Shown here piece after piece: positions 62,275-64,000 of a stretch of 64,000 bases of DNA (positions are counted from its first letter, which is position 1; every line of letters starts with the position of its first letter). This DNA is from Pseudomonadota bacterium (GTDB lineage Bacteria > Pseudomonadota > Gammaproteobacteria > Burkholderiales > Burkholderiaceae_B). The position numbers and the translations under genes are program-made. A model generated the notes under the pieces. The model was not told the origin of the DNA and ran no database searches. It was given only the letters and a program-made list of their open reading frames with translations. The stretch is taken from the NCBI GenBank assembly GCA_023425645.1, contig JAFACG010000001.1, positions 1 to 64,000 of the forward strand, written 5' to 3'.

Positions 62275-64000
62275 TCACCAGCGCATCCGAAAACCCATAT
62301 TTCCCGACAGCGAGTGATTGCTGCCTACCTGGGCTAGGCTCGTATTTACCATTCCTTCGGCATAGAGCGAATACTTGTCCTTGCCCCAGTTGTAGGACAC
62401 GCCCGCGCCGACGCCTGCCCATAGGCGATCGGGCCGCGAATTGAATGTCGTCCCCGCAACGTTCACCTGGCTGCCGTCGAGGAACTCGTAATACAGGTTG
62501 GCGATGCCGTAGACATGCGAGCGGTTCACCCCGTTCTCGCCGCCCCGTGTCTCGCGGTCCAGCGTAACGCCCAGTCGGCTCTGGAGGCTGGCCCCCCGGC
62601 TTGCGCGCACCGTCGCGCCGAACGCATCATCAAAGCGATCGAAGTGGACGCCCGAATAGACCAATTGCGCCTGCGGAGTGAGCGACCATTCAGGGCTAAG
62701 CGCGATGCGTTTTCCGCTCTCGACCGACAAGGTGTAACCGGTGCCGTCGTTGCCCTTGACGAGACTGCGACCCGCTGCACGTGAATTCAAATCCGAGGTG
62801 AACCACATTACCTGCGCCTGGCCATCGACGTAGTGACCCTCATTGCCATACCACGTCACGGTGCCGCCCAGGCCATAGCCGTCGGTGGCGATGTCGCCAT
62901 CGCCATGGACGGAGCGGGTCACCGTATTGCCATGCACGTACTGCAGGTACCCGCCGCCCACCAGGGCACCGGTTTCGCGCCTGGACAACAAGGCGTCCCA
63001 GCCCGCCTGCATCTTCGTGCGATTCTGCGTGAAATCGGTACCGCTGGTCGAGGTGCTCGGTTCGACGCGGTGATTCCCGCCTTCCACGCGTCCCCACGCG
63101 CCGGTGCCGTCGGTATAGGAGCCGCCTTTCTGCGACGCGTCTGCGCGTGCACTTCCATCGGAACCTTGCCCACCGCCAGCGCCGGACCAGTAGCGATTGC
63201 CGACTCGCTGTTGCAGCGTCGACACGCCGTTCAGCGTAAGCAGCGCCTGGGGATAGGCCTCATATGCAGAGACGCCGGGCTGATAGAGCGGTTTCGGAGC
63301 GGGCGTAGTGCCCGGAGCGGTTGCAGAGCCGTCGGTCAACTCGGAGCGCAGATACCAATTGTTGGTCTCAGTGCCGGAAGCGTTCCCCTTATGGAGCTGA
63401 TAGGCATAGGCCCCCGCCACGATCGCCGGTTTACCATTGAATTGGTAGTCACCGGACAGGGAGAAGGCCCCGTTCGAAGCGCCGTCCACGGAGACGAGTA
63501 CGATCCCTTCGGTAGTCGCTGCCCCCGCGCCGCCCGCATTGCTGACCTTCAACACCGAGGCTCCGGCCGTGTCGCCTTTGACGGCGACCTTGTCGGTGAC
63601 CGACGCATCGTTGCCGAGCACGGTATTGAGGGCGATGACGCCGTCCTTGCCTACATAGTTGCCGTCGATGGTCAAGACGCTGCCTGCCCCACCGCTCCCC
63701 AGCGTGATCGTCCCCGCGTTGGTGACGGTACCGCTGATCGTCGTGGCGCCAACGCCAAGGGTCGATGCGAGCATGGCCGTGCCTGCGTCCAAGGACAGAT
63801 TGCCGTTCAGCACGAAGCCATTCTGCTGAAGGGCGAGCGTCGAGCCGTTGCGCAGAAACACGCCGGTCGTCACATCGCTGGACGCCCCGACCGTCAGGCC
63901 GGTGTCCGTCAAGGTCAAATCACTATTGCCGAGATTGAAGACGCTCCAGTTACGAATGTCGCTGCCGGCACGGGTCGCGCCGACGGCATTCGACACATTG
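62275..64000 (-). CDS. Autotransporter, C-terminal part (cut by window edge)
   Basis: At least 574 residues of a type V (AT-1) autotransporter. The left part is a beta-helix passenger end with repeated short strands (LTLTDTGLTVGASSDV, SGTVTNAGTITLGSG) and a pertactin-like segment; a Pro-rich linker (TTPAPKPLYQPGVSAYEAYP) leads to a 12-stranded beta-barrel of about 280 residues ending in GFRMRW, the C-terminal aromatic signature recognised by the BAM complex. The signal peptide lies beyond the window. It is probably a surface adhesin or pertactin-like factor. Confidence 0.9.
   Translation of the reverse strand, partial: NVSNAVGATRAGSDIRNWSVFNLGNSDLTLTDTGLTVGASSDVTTGVFLRNGSTLALQQNGFVLNGNLSLDAGTAMLASTLGVGATTISGTVTNAGTITLGSGGAGSVLTIDGNYVGKDGVIALNTVLGNDASVTDKVAVKGDTAGASVLKVSNAGGAGAATTEGIVLVSVDGASNGAFSLSGDYQFNGKPAIVAGAYAYQLHKGNASGTETNNWYLRSELTDGSATAPGTTPAPKPLYQPGVSAYEAYPQALLTLNGVSTLQQRVGNRYWSGAGGGQGSDGSARADASQKGGSYTDGTGAWGRVEGGNHRVEPSTSTSGTDFTQNRTKMQAGWDALLSRRETGALVGGGYLQYVHGNTVTRSVHGDGDIATDGYGLGGTVTWYGNEGHYVDGQAQVMWFTSDLNSRAAGRSLVKGNDGTGYTLSVESGKRIALSPEWSLTPQAQLVYSGVHFDRFDDAFGATVRASRGASLQSRLGVTLDRETRGGENGVNRSHVYGIANLYYEFLDGSQVNVAGTTFNSRPDRLWAGVGAGVSYNWGKDKYSLYAEGMVNTSLAQVGSNHSLSGNMGFRMRW

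Overview
The window reads as chromosome of a GC-rich betaproteobacterium. The gene set and the protein sequences (TolQRAB-Pal-CpoB, ZapA next to a 6S RNA candidate, Tct-type transporters, an adenylyl-sulfate-type CysH, a MocR/DMT pair, a pertactin-like autotransporter) fit Burkholderiales, most likely Alcaligenaceae (Bordetella, Alcaligenes, Kerstersia and relatives). No rRNA or tRNA gene was seen, so the genus is inference.

Layout. 1-697 is gene-poor: two look-alike leftward promoters, a seven-copy CTAC microsatellite and a perfect 15-bp inverted repeat. 698-4095 holds a sulfur module (periplasmic rhodanese, YeeE/YedE channel, tiny membrane protein) and a gate-domain membrane protein. 4121-6891 holds msrA, a cytochrome c, lgt, 6S RNA, zapA and a zapB-like gene. 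7235-9216 is tctB-tctA without tctC. 9698-16954 holds an iron/phosphonate-type ABC transporter, a beta-hydroxyacid dehydrogenase and a TctDE-like two-component pair that overlaps rppH. 17567-24916 is proS followed by ybgC-tolQRAB-pal-cpoB. 25180-29818 holds a hydrolase, a broken Rpn-type nuclease, a copper chaperone, a thioesterase, a MATE pump and a hemerythrin behind an NsrR-like site. 29916-34562 is a BMP/Nup-type nucleoside ABC operon. 34656-38673 holds a Pmp3 peptide, meso-DAP dehydrogenase, a LysE/LeuE exporter and a CoA-transferase. 38870-43811 holds a LysR gene, ahpF and ahpC (with an OxyR-like site) and a MocR regulator. 43967-50481 holds a DMT exporter, cysH-cysD-cysN, and ackA with a phosphotransacylase. 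50574-64000 is more accessory: two LysR genes, pirin, MgtC, an Abi gene broken by one amber codon, a DedA-rhodanese fusion, TetR, a diguanylate cyclase, amidase and LuxR remnants, a GNAT gene, a complete IS1182-family element and a partial autotransporter.

Two unexplained interspersed repeat families run through the intergenic DNA. Family A (9275-9590 and 57415-58008) has near-perfect terminal inverted repeats and no transposase. Family B (24064-24214, 24970-25130, two tandem copies at 36716-37039, one full and two shortened copies at 44855-45160) is a modular hairpin element with a removable module of about 84 bp. One family B copy forms the leader of cpoB. These, the amber-split Abi gene and several operator predictions made by eye (OxyR, NsrR, LysR, TetR) are the main points for follow-up. 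I saw no convincing new multi-gene system.
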